From Pelodera strongyloides (lineage: Eukaryota; Nematoda; Chromadorea; Rhabditida; Rhabditidae): 64,000 bases of DNA. Positions 44,501 through 57,600 of the stretch are shown piece after piece (the stretch's first letter is position 1; each line of letters begins with the position of its first letter). A program made the position numbers and the translations under genes. The stretch spans positions 56,001 to 120,000 of the forward strand of contig JAANDG010000035.1 in NCBI GenBank assembly GCA_036852015.1, given 5' to 3'. Below the pieces are notes generated by a model that had not been told where the DNA came from, searched no databases, and saw only the letters and a program-made list of their open reading frames with translations.

Positions 44501-47500
44501 CTGAAGTGCTTCTCGATTCTCGTCAGGCAGTAGAAGTAATGCATATTGAACCGCGACAAGTCTGTAAAAAAAGATCAATAAATGGATGTAGATTGTACAC
44601 TGTATTGTAGACTACAAACTACACTACACTAATAGAAGAATACAACTACTAGTAATAGAATAATATAATGAAAAGTAATATCCACACAGCGCTCTTATGG
44701 TGAAAAAAAAGATTAAATTTGGAAGGGCCGCATACCGAATTAGTGCCCCTAGAGATATAGGCCATTTCTAATGCGGAATGGGCGTTCTGAAATCCTTAAC
44801 CGTTAAAAATGAAATAACTACCTCTCATTCTCTGGCAAATGGAGGTAGATATTGGCGAACGTTTCGCTCAACTTCACAGTCATCAGTGGCTCTGGTAACT
44901 CCCTCAGATATTGCTTGAGCATATCGGAGGCGTCGTGTACCTAAAATAAATAAAATAAATAAGCATGAAAGAGAAGCAAATAGTTAAATTAAATTTATGT
45001 GCGCAAAATTACTGTATAAAAATAGATGCGCGCGAAACACACTAATTTACTGGCGCCTTTCTTTCGCATTTCTTTGCAGGAGGCGTTTTGCGTTCGAAAT
45101 TGTTGCGCAAGTAACCCATAAGTTCTCAATCAATCAATCAACCAAATACACTTCCACAAACTACACTTTACACATGGTTAACAGTCATCTAGAGTTAATG
45201 TACATCTGTGCAGACACATATCATCTAGAAAACAACCAACATTTTACCTAAATTCAACTACGGCTTTTAGGCCGAGGCTTGGGATTCCTAATAGGCTTAC
45301 CTAGGCGTCAACTCCCACCAGAAACTACAATTTCCTATAACATAAGCTACCGTACCTGAGTTCCAAGTAATCTGTCCTCGCCGACGAATAGATCGCCTTC
45401 ACTAATTCTGTCAGCAATTTCGCGAAGTTCTTGAATTCTCGAACGAACACCGTTTTTCCGGAAAATGCCCACAGTTTCGGGGCCCATTTGCCGGAGGAAA
45501 CGCATAACCTGGAAAGAAATTTTTAATTTTATCTTGTATGTGGTTGTCATTAAAGGAACATTCTGTCGGAATTTGCATGCTTGCCCTCGACAAGAGGTAC
45601 ACCAAAATTCAGGGCTCTATTTTACACAGAGGTATAGTATTCGTACGTCACTACATAATTATAGTATATTAATTATCCCGTGGACCTGATTTCATATCGG
45701 TTCGATTAGTGACAGTAAAGGAAACTATTAAACACCTCAAGTATCGATCTCGGTAGGCAGAGCCCAGTCCGTTTATAGATAGTTTCCAACAAATGTCCGA
45801 AAACGGTATTGTCTTCTGAAAGGATTTTTGTATTGAAAGTAAATGAAAACACTCGACGTTTAGGTACCCATATACAGCGAGAATTGTATTTACTGCGAGT
45901 TGGCGCGCATATGGCGCACTTCCACTTAAATCAGTATAACAGCCGGTTTAGAAACGCATGCTGCATATGCTGGACGCGTGCATTCCCATTTAGTGTAAGC
46001 AAAAAACTGCGCGATACTGCGCGATTTTTTTAAACAACATGTGGGAATGCAGTGGTCCATCTTGGGTTTCAAAAACCGAATGTTATACCTTAATGAGCTC
46101 TGAGTACGTCCGGGTCCGGATATGAATTACTTACCTCTAATCTTACTCGTCTCATATTGTTTGATCTTCTTGATAAGCTTCTGTACCGCCCAGTTCTTGA
46201 TCACAGCTCCGCCTCCTGGTACCTCACCGGAGGCGTTACCAATCCGCACTGTACCACTACCAAGGTACTTCTCCAGAAGAGCGGTCACACGAAGATACGC
46301 TAACTTCTTCGCTCGACTCTGAAGGATAAAGATTTATATGAAAATTTTATTAGTGCGCTAAATTGCTAAAGATGATCATAGTTCTGCTTCTGATCAGAAT
46401 TGAACCCGCGATGCACTACCATAAACAGCGCGCTCAGGCACTGCGCTAAACTTACCAAGGCGACAACTCCTAGAGAGTCGATGCATTGCTGTAGTTGAAC
46501 GTCGGAGAAGAAGGCGTCTTCGTCTTTTGAACAAACTGACGACGCTAGCGAAGACGAGGCCAAAGGAGTAGTGGAACCCGGTGGATATCGGTTCATTTTC
46601 GACCAGCTAAATATTTATATTTATATAATAAATCTGTTAATTCAGATGAGCGTGCTCCCTTATTCAAGAGTAGCTCAATTCAGTGCGGATTCGTTATGAA
46701 TGATCGTAGTTGTTCAAACCACGCAACGGCAGAGGTAGCTCATCTACACGACAAATTGTTCGAAATATATGAGGATATCAATATCTACGGAAAGTCTGCA
46801 AGCGAGGTGGAAAAAAGTCGTAAGGTTGCACGCCGTAATGTTGCCGCGCGCACGGCTGTAGACATGGACATATCCAGCGAGTAAGTATGTGTATGGCACA
46901 CAATCGATGTGCGAACTGTGTGCGAATTACGAGCCATTTTACCGCTCAATCAATCACGATGCGTGAAATTTCTTAAAATATTCCTTAAAAACAACCTTAC
47001 CTTCCATTATTCGTCGCCGTGCAAATATTATTATTTGAGTACGAAATGTTAGAGTTGGCCATCAAAAAGGGCGACGCTGGCATGAGAGAAGCCTTCACCC
47101 GTTGGGCAGAGGGACCGCTGAAGTATTTTTTTAATAAAGTGTGACAAAACGATTGTTAAAAGATTATACTATAAATAAAAATAAAAAAAAGTCCTATTCT
47201 CACAATGTACGCTATAGGCGTGCACATACCGCTGTCAAATTTTACATTAGACTACTAGAGAGAGCGTATGTAGATATCATCATATTTTCATCAACTCATA
47301 GCTCATACTCATACTACCACATTGCCACCTTTTAAAATGAGCACATAAATCTTGCACATAAAACTTACATAACACAACTGTTTAAAATGATAAAGTTGCA
47401 TCAGTCAAGCATCTATCAGCTGAATCTTAAAGCTATTGATAAGATGATCGATTAAAAAAAATCAATAAAAAAACTAGTAAAGTAAGCTAAACAGTTGGCA

Positions 47501-48480
47501 AACTGCTAACACAAACACCTCGTCGATGCAATAATATTATATAAATACAAAAGAAGAGAGCTAGTGATAGAAAAAGGAAATGGAAAAAGTTAAAGAAAGA
47601 GTGAGAAAGCGGATTTTTGGTTCAAGGACACATTCGGTTAGAAACTGCACAAAAACACCTTCATTTCGGTCATTTTGCAAAAGGTGATTTAATTTTAGAG
47701 AAAGGGGATTTCAATCAAAGCCTTTTAACGTGTTAAAGGGTCAGGCTTAAGAAAAATTGAATATAAGACAATTTCTGTCACTTACGCTCACTATAATTTG
47801 CCGTATTTTAAACCTTACGAGGTGAATTTATAACGATTCTGAATATGAATCTGAATAATCACACTGTAGAGTTTCAGAATTCCTCATCCTTCAGCGCAGC
47901 AAAATTATGTTGTAATCCTGATATCGTGTAATTATGATAATTACAAACACACAAACCTCGGCGACCGACTCAGACTGCTGCCCACGCCGGAATCCCGTCT
48001 CTGATGTTGAACGGTAGCTTGTGGCGATCTCTCCTCACTGTCAGTACACGCGTCCAGAGACGATTGCGATACCTTAATTTGCATTTTAAAAATTGTGCTA
48101 GACTTATTTTCATTTTCACAATTACAAGCGTATTATCACTGAGCAAACCTATCAGAAGAATCGTCTTTCAATCAATTACCTTTATAGCCTCGGCAGACCC
48201 ACTCTGCTTCTGTATTTTAATATCCCGCGTCGCTATATCTGTGCACCGTTGCCGCGCGTCCAGGCACACACCTTTGGAATAAGGGTTGGAGCCGGATGCG
48301 TAGGTGTTTGTGCGTGGGATGCGGGGGAGTGACATCGACGAGTCCGGGGACATTTCTGAATTAGGTGAACTTGAAATTCATAGAAAGTCGTGTCTGTTTA
48401 AATCATATGTACATATTATCAAATATGTTACTCGTCTGTCTCACTGCCTCATATTAGTCTCAGCTTTTCTTTCTCGATCG

Positions 48481-48514
<34 letters not shown>

Positions 48515-51500
48515 CTAATACTTTTCAATTTCTTCTTTTCTTTTCAATTTTTCTAATTAGTCATTCCATTAACGTGTTTAAAAGGAAAGAGCAATTATTA
48601 TTGCCACAGGTTAATCTTAGTCACCAATCACTATCAATCTTTCAGGGTTACTCAGAGGTTAGTGGACATGAACCCGCGATGTGTAGATTCACAGACCGGG
48701 ACACTAACAATCACAATCACGGTTACCCATTCAATAAAGGACATGTTACCAATGTGCCACGTGGTTTATAAAACTGTACAATCATCTGCGAACACAATTT
48801 GCATATAATACATGCTAGTTTAGTTACATATAAGTTAAAAACCACATGCCACACCGCGTTCTTATAGGGTGACAGAATCTAGAAGTACCATGCATAAAGT
48901 ATCCATCTGGATGTATACTTGGTCGTGCCGCCGGGTTCGATATTCCATGATTAGCATACGATAGGCCTTGATTTGCATATGATCCACCACTTAGCGTTCT
49001 CTCCGTGTACGGAGAGATCGATGCCGAGGTGTTTGTCGTGGATGAGCTGGAGTCCAGAAGAAAGTCATCGGAAAGGTTGAGGCTTCGGTCGTCAAGCCTA
49101 GGCTCGGAAGGCCTGCCAGGCCTGTCTAGCCTAACCTCGGAAGGCCTATTAGGCCTCCGATCATTTGAAGAGCCGGGCCTTGAAGCGGCAGGAGGTTGAA
49201 GGCCGTAACCTTTGCGAGCGTCGAACGGACGAGAGATTGTGGGCCTGAAGATTGTGGAATTAAACACGTCACGATCGCGTTCCGAACTTACTTAGGCTTA
49301 GGCTTAGGCTTTGGCTTAGGCTTAGGGTTAGGCTTAACGTTAAATAAAACAAAATAAAGCATATATATCCATTGTAGCTTGTTATCCGTAACTCTACCTA
49401 TACCCGTGCAAAACTCTACGTCTACTACATTTCTAGCCGTTTTTTTCAATACTTATTATTTACGCAGTATTACGTTTTTGAAATATAACTATTAATAACT
49501 TTTATAAATGTTTAGTGAATTCTCACCTATTTCCGCCCTTCTTCTCCTCTTCCGGTGGGTACAGATACGCATCATGCGGTGTTCGGTTTGCCCTGCGGCT
49601 TCGGCTTTCCTTATACGCGTCATGAGGCGGGCTGTATCTCACTTGTCCATAGTAGTCTTCGGGCGCCGTCGTATCAGGCAACCTTGGCGGCCCGGGTGAA
49701 AACCGTTCCTCCGGCGAGGTCGGGCTCCTGAGCACAAACCCGTGCCTTTTCGCGCTCTTGCTGCGAAAACGAGCGCCCGAGGGGACGGCGAGGGGTGCGG
49801 CGGGCGGGCCATTGTTTTCAACTGTAAAGGGTTCCGCATGCGGTTAGAGGAAATGAGGAACCAGATAGGAAATATAGAAGTAACATAAGTTGAGTATCAT
49901 AAAAATTTGTTAAAACATATCAATCAATGATTTATCAGTAAATAATTACATTATATGTTATTCAAACGGCTAAAGGGACGGTTATGCATTCCAATGCAAG
50001 AAGAAGAAGGCAAAATACAGTACCCCAATCTAGAGCAATTAGACCTACCGTATCTCGGGAATCGATTACTGCTTCCATTGTGCGACTGTAGGATTCTCAT
50101 AGATTCGGGGGCAGCGGAGTCATAAGAAACCAGAACCGGGTCACCGATGACCAGATCCTGACCCTCCTCCCGAGGCTTACGACGTCTAAAGAATGATAAT
50201 CGATAAAAGGGGGCCACAGTGATACCACCATAAAACATATTTGTCTGACAAGCCGTGTAGAAAAATTACACTGCATTTGTACTATACGTACGCGATATAT
50301 GTTTGTAGCCATAATCGCAAGTCATCATGTTCGATGACAGACTCATAGTGCAGAAGAATGGTTTTTGCTTAGGCTTAGGCTTAGGCTTAGGCTTAGGCTT
50401 AGGCTTAGGCTTAGGCAACAATGTTCTTTTCTAACATATGTGATTGATATTTGAATTCGTCTCCAAACGCACCTGCTACTACTCCGAATATCCATCTTTT
50501 TCATAAAAGCTCTGGCGCGCTCCTTTATCCGCTCACTTTGCGATCGCTGCAGACTGCGATGTCCGCGTGAGCCGCCCTCTCGCGGCGCGCTGAAAGAGTT
50601 TATCATAACCGTAATTTATATCTTCTCTAAGAAAGCTTCATAGACCATTTTCTACTGGAACTTACGTAAGGCGTTACTTGGGAAGTTGTGTAGCTTTGAC
50701 AAATGAAAGATACAGTATATTCAAAAGGTAAAGTCATTGTTTTTGTAGACGATTGTATTATTCTCTTTGAGAGTGCAGCCGGGTAATAGCAATGCGTTTC
50801 TGATAAAAAATATATACAGTAAAACAAACAACAAAGAAAAACTGAAAATATCTGAAAATATGTATTATTCACCTCGGTCCTTCCGCGTCGCGTACGTCGT
50901 CCGGAACTCTCCGTAGTCCATTATTAGACGAGCTGAGAACCTCAGGACTGGAAATTAGCATGGTAATTTAAAAATGTAATTAGAGCAATTAAACCATTAG
51001 ACAATTACTTTAGTTCATACGTAAATTTAAAGAATACACATTTTTGGCCACATATAAAGCGTGTAAAACATTCCTCGAAGCATTGCCTACGGTATATAGG
51101 TATATGTTGGAAATTAGTACAATAAAGTGACGTGTGTTGCAATTAAAATTGATAATTAATACTAATCCTACCGTATCGAAGCAATTGCGCGCGAATTATA
51201 ACTCGGCTCATTTGTATCGCGGCTCCACGTATGCGAGTGCCTTTGATAGCGCCATCGGTTCGATAGGGCTACCTAAACATGTAAATTTTAAGAATATTTT
51301 GGTAAACACAAAGCGAAAAAAACATCCGGTTTTTGAACCTTATCTTGTACGCTTTGATTGCTCGAACGAGCTCTTATAGGTTACTATGTGTTGTTTGTGA
51401 TTTCTCGAGGTAATGTACGAATACTCATTTGAATTTGTTCAAGATGCGAGGCGGTTCAATTGTTGCTGAATATCTTTCAATCTCTCATCGTATTGATGCA

Positions 51501-54500
51501 CACATTTATGTGCTAATACATATTCAATATTTACTATGTGCTGCGCACAAAACATCAGGATTGCATTATAAAATCCCATTTCCCTATATGTTACCAATGA
51601 AACGTACATTTTGATCTTCCTCTTCAAAATCGTATGGGGAATCGTAGCCATTTTCCTGAAATTTTTAAAAAGTCCAGTATTTCAATAGCCCGTATTCTCG
51701 GGTCGACGGAAACGTTCCGTTTGGGAAATCCTTTGTATGCAAATTTCTCGACTATCTAGACTAGCTGGAGGAAAAATTTGCATACGAATGAGCTCCCAAA
51801 CGGAACATTCCCGTCGACCCGAGTATACGGGCTAATAATACAATCCCCGATTAGGGTAAACTAATCAAACCATAAGCTAAATCATGAACGTCTACGGTAG
51901 AGCGTCAGGGCCGCTCGGTGGCTAACCGCTAACCTAACTTGCAAATCCGCGAGTATATGTTCATCAATTTTTAAATGGTCATGCACTGGAGGAGACCGGA
52001 TAGCGACCATTTGGTGACCAGATGATGACGGTTTTTTTGTGAAACTTAACCACTAAATTGGTATGAAGTGGTCACCAAGTGGGCTAGCCCACGAAAAAAC
52101 CAGTGAACCGTCACCAGATTGGTTCACCCATTTCCTATGTGCTTGAAAAATTCCCAAAACTCACTCGTCTTCTCATTATAACGTTATCAATTCGCATAAT
52201 GGCCGTTTTGTTGAGCGTGGACAGTCTTTGATAAAGGGCCAATAAACTATCAGTGTCCAAAAACGGATGGTCCGCGTGCACTGTTTTCAAGTCGATTGGA
52301 AAGTGGTTCTCTGAAATGGGATATAGTAAATATTTTTGTAGTTGACCGTTCCCAACGTCAGCCGTAAGTAGTTACCGTAGTTTGAAGCTACATATTTTAG
52401 GTTTTGGGTGTTACTTGAGTGCCGTTTTCACAGTAATTTCGATTTTTGATTACAGAGTGCAGTAAAGTTTACCATGTGGCCATTCTCGGCCGCAATTACG
52501 CTTAACGTCATATAAACTACTGTAGTTTGTAAGTTGTAATTAATTAGTATAATTACTTCTAATTGTGCTCACCTTCAAACTGCTTGGTGTACTGTGGAAA
52601 CCCGGCGTTGATCAACCACTGACAACATTCGACGGCTTCATCATCTGCGAATAAATGAAGGAAATTATTTTAGTAAACAAGTTTTTGACTTGACCTTAGG
52701 ACTAAGGACCTGGCCTTAGGACTTTAGCTTTAGGAATTTAGGACCTAAATGAAAACACATTTTTATCGGTTAATTTTATCGACTTGAGAGCCTGAGAGAC
52801 GCAATGGAAACACGCACGGGCACATAAGTGATGCAATATGCTCGTTACGAAACATGTTGTTTTATGGATTCTTCTGCATAACTTATTGTGAGCTTTGACT
52901 TAGTAGAAAATAAATAAAGAGGAGAAAGTAAAGAAAATGACAAATATTTGAGAACTAGAGAAGGAAAGATAAACATTCTAGAGCTCTTAATGTCTTCATC
53001 ATATTATTTGATGCACACCTCGGTGTTCCTTAATAAATAAATAAGTAAATAAATAAATATCGGGGTATTCTTTTGAAGGTTAGTAAAAAAGGAACGGCTC
53101 AGCTCATCTTGCAGAGTTTTTAATTCTGAATTCTGATAGAGCTATTTATTGAAGAATTGGAAAGTTCACAACCCTAAGCTATTATGAGCGCAAGTCAGTT
53201 CAGCGACCTTAACCTCTATGATAAGTTTCAATCAAATTTACTGTTGCTCCATTTAGACGCTAAAATGATCAAGCGAGGCACAATCTCTTTAAAAAATAGT
53301 GTTTTCCTATATGGAAAAATATCAATCGCGCACACAATTCTTTAAAAAACGAAGCTACACCAATTCTCGGTCGTAATTCACCGTAGAACATGCACCTATG
53401 GAGAGCATAAAAGCTGCGCATTTGACATAAAACCAAGCGATCTAACATCCGGTTTTTTCTGCGCGTTTTCTTCAAGGCTCAATAGACACGATCGCTAGTT
53501 TTCTCCATCATTAACTAAGAGGGAGAAATGTGTCAGTTTATAATTTATAGATAACCCTGCATGACAAGGATACGATATGAACGGTACGCAAACATACTAT
53601 ACGCAAACACGAGTACCAGTTTCTTGATCACTTCGATCCTGAGTGTTACGGTACTAAGCAAGTAAGTTAAAAGTTAAAGCGAAGTACCGGCGGTTTTTGA
53701 AACGCATTGCGTACACCTGCCTTCTTATGCAGCAGATGTAAATGCGCAAAAAATTAGAATAAAAACTAGACCCCAATTAGACCCCGCGTTGCATGAATGC
53801 ATTGGAATGCAAGGACTTGAGATGCGTTTCAAAAACCGGCCGGTACTTCGCTTTCATAAATGATAATTAATGTATGATTGGACACCAGCTAAAGTTACAT
53901 TGCCAAAGTTACAGAAAAGTTACTCTGTGAACACAAATTCAGTACAGGCTTACATTAGGTTATGTTTCAGCAACAGTTTAATCACACATCACAGGTGTTC
54001 ACAAGCTAATAAACCAGCTATCATGCAAATTTCAAAATTTCAATATGCAATTGAGTAAGATGTAAGACAGTATGAAAACGAAATACTCGACACGTGCGCC
54101 ATTAAATTCGTGTAGCGTGATTTTATGCCATCTTATGCGAAAACGGCAACATCCCGCCAAAAAAGGGCTGTTTTATAAATGAGGGGCAGATGTTGAAATC
54201 AATTTTGAGATTTTTTTGCCCTTTTATTCAAACGAAGGATCGATCATGGGTCATGGTTAACCGAAAACAATTTCCAAAAAAAAAACTAAAGAAAAAAGTG
54301 AGCCGAAAGGGCACATAATGGAACATGATTTGCATATAATACATGGGAATTTAATTGTCCCCTATGTGCTTCAACAGACTGTCATCTCGCTTTAAACTAT
54401 CAGGGTCAGGTGCGTGAAAAGTGAGGTGCTAGATTTTCCGAGCCGTTTCGCAAAACATGGTACAGATCTTGAAGTTTAACACACAAGAAAAAGAGAAAAC

Positions 54501-54597
54501 AATCGAGGTTTGGGGAAGTGAATATCTTAATTTCCTAATTTTAGTGAGACTGAACGTGTGGACAAGCGTTACAATCAGATAGTGGTCGAAGGACTTC

Positions 54598-54640
<43 letters not shown>

Positions 54641-57600
54641 TATAGAGATGGACATACAGAAGAGGGAGAGACAGAGGGAGAGGGAGAGGGAGAGGGAGAG
54701 AGAGAGAGAGGGGGAGATAGAGAGAGGTGGAGAGAGGGAGAGAAGTCTCAAACTTTTCAAGAGGTCGCTAGATCGAAACATCTGATAGGCTGAGGATGAA
54801 ACAAGCAAAACGAACGGCATCTAGCAGGAAGGAGTAGGAAATGAGGTACTCTAACCAATCTTATTTTCCACAGATTTGAAAAGTTCATTAATTAAAATGG
54901 ATCAACAAGTCCAAAAAATCTGACGTCATTATTTGAAAATGTGATTTAAAGTGTGTTTCTAGGTCACGATTGGTGAGAAATTTTTATGGGTACGTAATGA
55001 GCAAGATGTGATATATGCGCGTTTGCGATTAAAAATAATTCTAGTTAGCTATTTCAATATACATATTTCATGCAACTAATAAACATAATTACAAAGCGTT
55101 ATAAATGTATTTTCCGAAGTCTTAGCTCATTGCGGAAACCCACACCGTTTGCAGAAGATCGCGCACAAAACGCACACAAAAGAAAGAACTGCGCGTCGTA
55201 AAATTAATCCGTTTTCGCGCCGTCCGGAAGCGTTTACGGAAGGAATTTCACACAATAAACGTAACGGTTCATCCATATCAATAACTGAGGACTGAGAGGT
55301 TTTTTTTGGAGAGAGAGAGAGAGAGTTTTTGTAGGCGAACGTTTTGGAAAAAAGTTAACATAAAACTAACGGAAAATGTCTCGGAATATTCTACTATACA
55401 CTAACGAATGATTAGATCAAGAAAGATTTTTTTTGTTCGCCTGTTTTCTACAATCAACAAATCACATGTCAAGTTGCATCAATATCAACGTTGGATTGTT
55501 GCAGAAATTATGCTTATGCAAAATTGCAAAAAGTGTAGAATTGTGGACTAGGAAACACACGGAAAAAATACTAAGAACTTCTCAAAAGGAATAGAAAACC
55601 CCGTCATTTATTACTTCAAACGGCTGGTGCTGGTCTTATAGCCAAGGAAGCGGTTTAACCGCCGGTTTTTGAACGTAATCTGGACAGCCGCACTCCAATG
55701 TATCATAGGAATTTGTGCCAAAATTTGCACATAATGCATGGATTGCAGTTGTAAAGTGTAAGTTTCACGAACCACGTGCAATACCACATTTAAAAAAAAA
55801 ACTTTTTAAAATAGGCGGGTCTATTTCGTTTCCTATTAGGATGTTGATGTTTATCTTATACAATGTGTTTAATGGGTTCGAGCAACGAATAACAAATGTG
55901 TTTACTTTTATAAAATAGCCAATGAATCAAAAGTTCAACTGGAGTAAATTTAGTTCCTATTGTTTATTAGAATGATTCTACCGGTAACATACAAAAGTCT
56001 TAGATACCTTATTAGAGTATCTAATACATTTAGAAAGCTAACTCAAAGCTAAGAAAATTTAATACATTACAATCACATAATACGTTACATGTACATTACA
56101 ATTACATAGAAAATATAGTTCCTTATTGTGAGTTCGAATGAATCCCCCGAAAATTTGCAAAATCCTGAGATACCTTAGAGTCCTTTGTAGGCGCGATAGC
56201 GCTAATATCTATGATCTTTGTTTCCGAACTCGGCCCGCGGAAAAACCAGCTAGTTTTTTACTAGTTTCCTTTCCTACTAGGTTTTTAGTCGGAAAAAGCT
56301 CGGAAAATCCACGGGAAAAGCTCGGGATTCATTAACGGAGATAGTTTAGATTTAATCTAATACATTTAGAAAGCGAGCTAAAAACTTATAAAATTTGCAA
56401 TACATTAAAATTACATTAATACATGATAGATAATAAATTATCCATATTTAGTAACTAACCGAAGAAATAAATCAGAATTAAGTTTACGTAAACCAACTAA
56501 CTTACATATCCCACGGGGTAGGCTGTAATATCCATCAAGCTGCATTATATAATGAGTAACTGCCCCGGGATGCCCCCAGACTAAATCTAATACTAATACT
56601 CCCTCACTCTGGGCATGCTCATTAAGATTTGGTGTGGGTAATTACATAGGTTGCCACCCGGTAGCGCACTCCCAGCCTACTTATGTGACGAGTTCCCAGA
56701 GCGGGTCATATACTCTGCATAATTAACACGGCTCATGATGACCGGTTTATCTATGAGAGGGGTAAATACACATACCACGTCTATAATTAACTGAATGATA
56801 AATATCATAATTGTTTTAAAAATAGAAATTTCTCTGAATATGAAACAATTTAAAGCGGTAGAGTACGTGGTTTGTGATGTCTGTGCGGGAATGCAACAAC
56901 TCCGTTACAAAAACCACGTGTCATACCGCTTCAACAAAAAGACATACAGCCAAAGACGTAGCGTATGGTACGGAAGAAAAGTGCATTACAGACGGTGTAA
57001 GCGTACGGGACTATACTATAAACGTTGATCTAAAAATTGTGAAAAAGGTTTTTTTATCTTCCTGAATCATATGACATAACGACGTTCTCCGTCGAGCCGA
57101 GGGGTTATCGGAACAGAAATACTGACCCTCAAACATCGAAACTTCTTCTTCAAATAAAACATATCACTCTATATCTCTTTCTTTCTCTATCTCTCTCTCT
57201 TTTTCTCTGTTTCTTTCTCTCTCTCTTTCTCCCTCCATACCTCTCTCTTTCTTTCACTACCTCTCCATATCTCTCTCCACCTCTCCTTTTCTTTCTCCAC
57301 CTCTCCTTATCTTACTTTATATATCTCCTAACCTATCTCTCTCTCTCCTGATATAATAGAAGCGAACTGTTGATATCAAAACTGAGGAGGGGGGGGGGTC
57401 ATCTGTGTATGTAGGCTCTCATGTAGCGCAACAGATATTCGAGATTAAAACACTCAACTGTGTGCAATTTCTTGCCCAAAATCCATTCAAATACAAATAA
57501 ACAAAACGAGAGATATGGAGTCTTAAATTAAGAATATTTGCTCGTTGCTCTTTTTAACATACCTCACACAAACTATAGAGCACTAAATCACAGTACAGCA

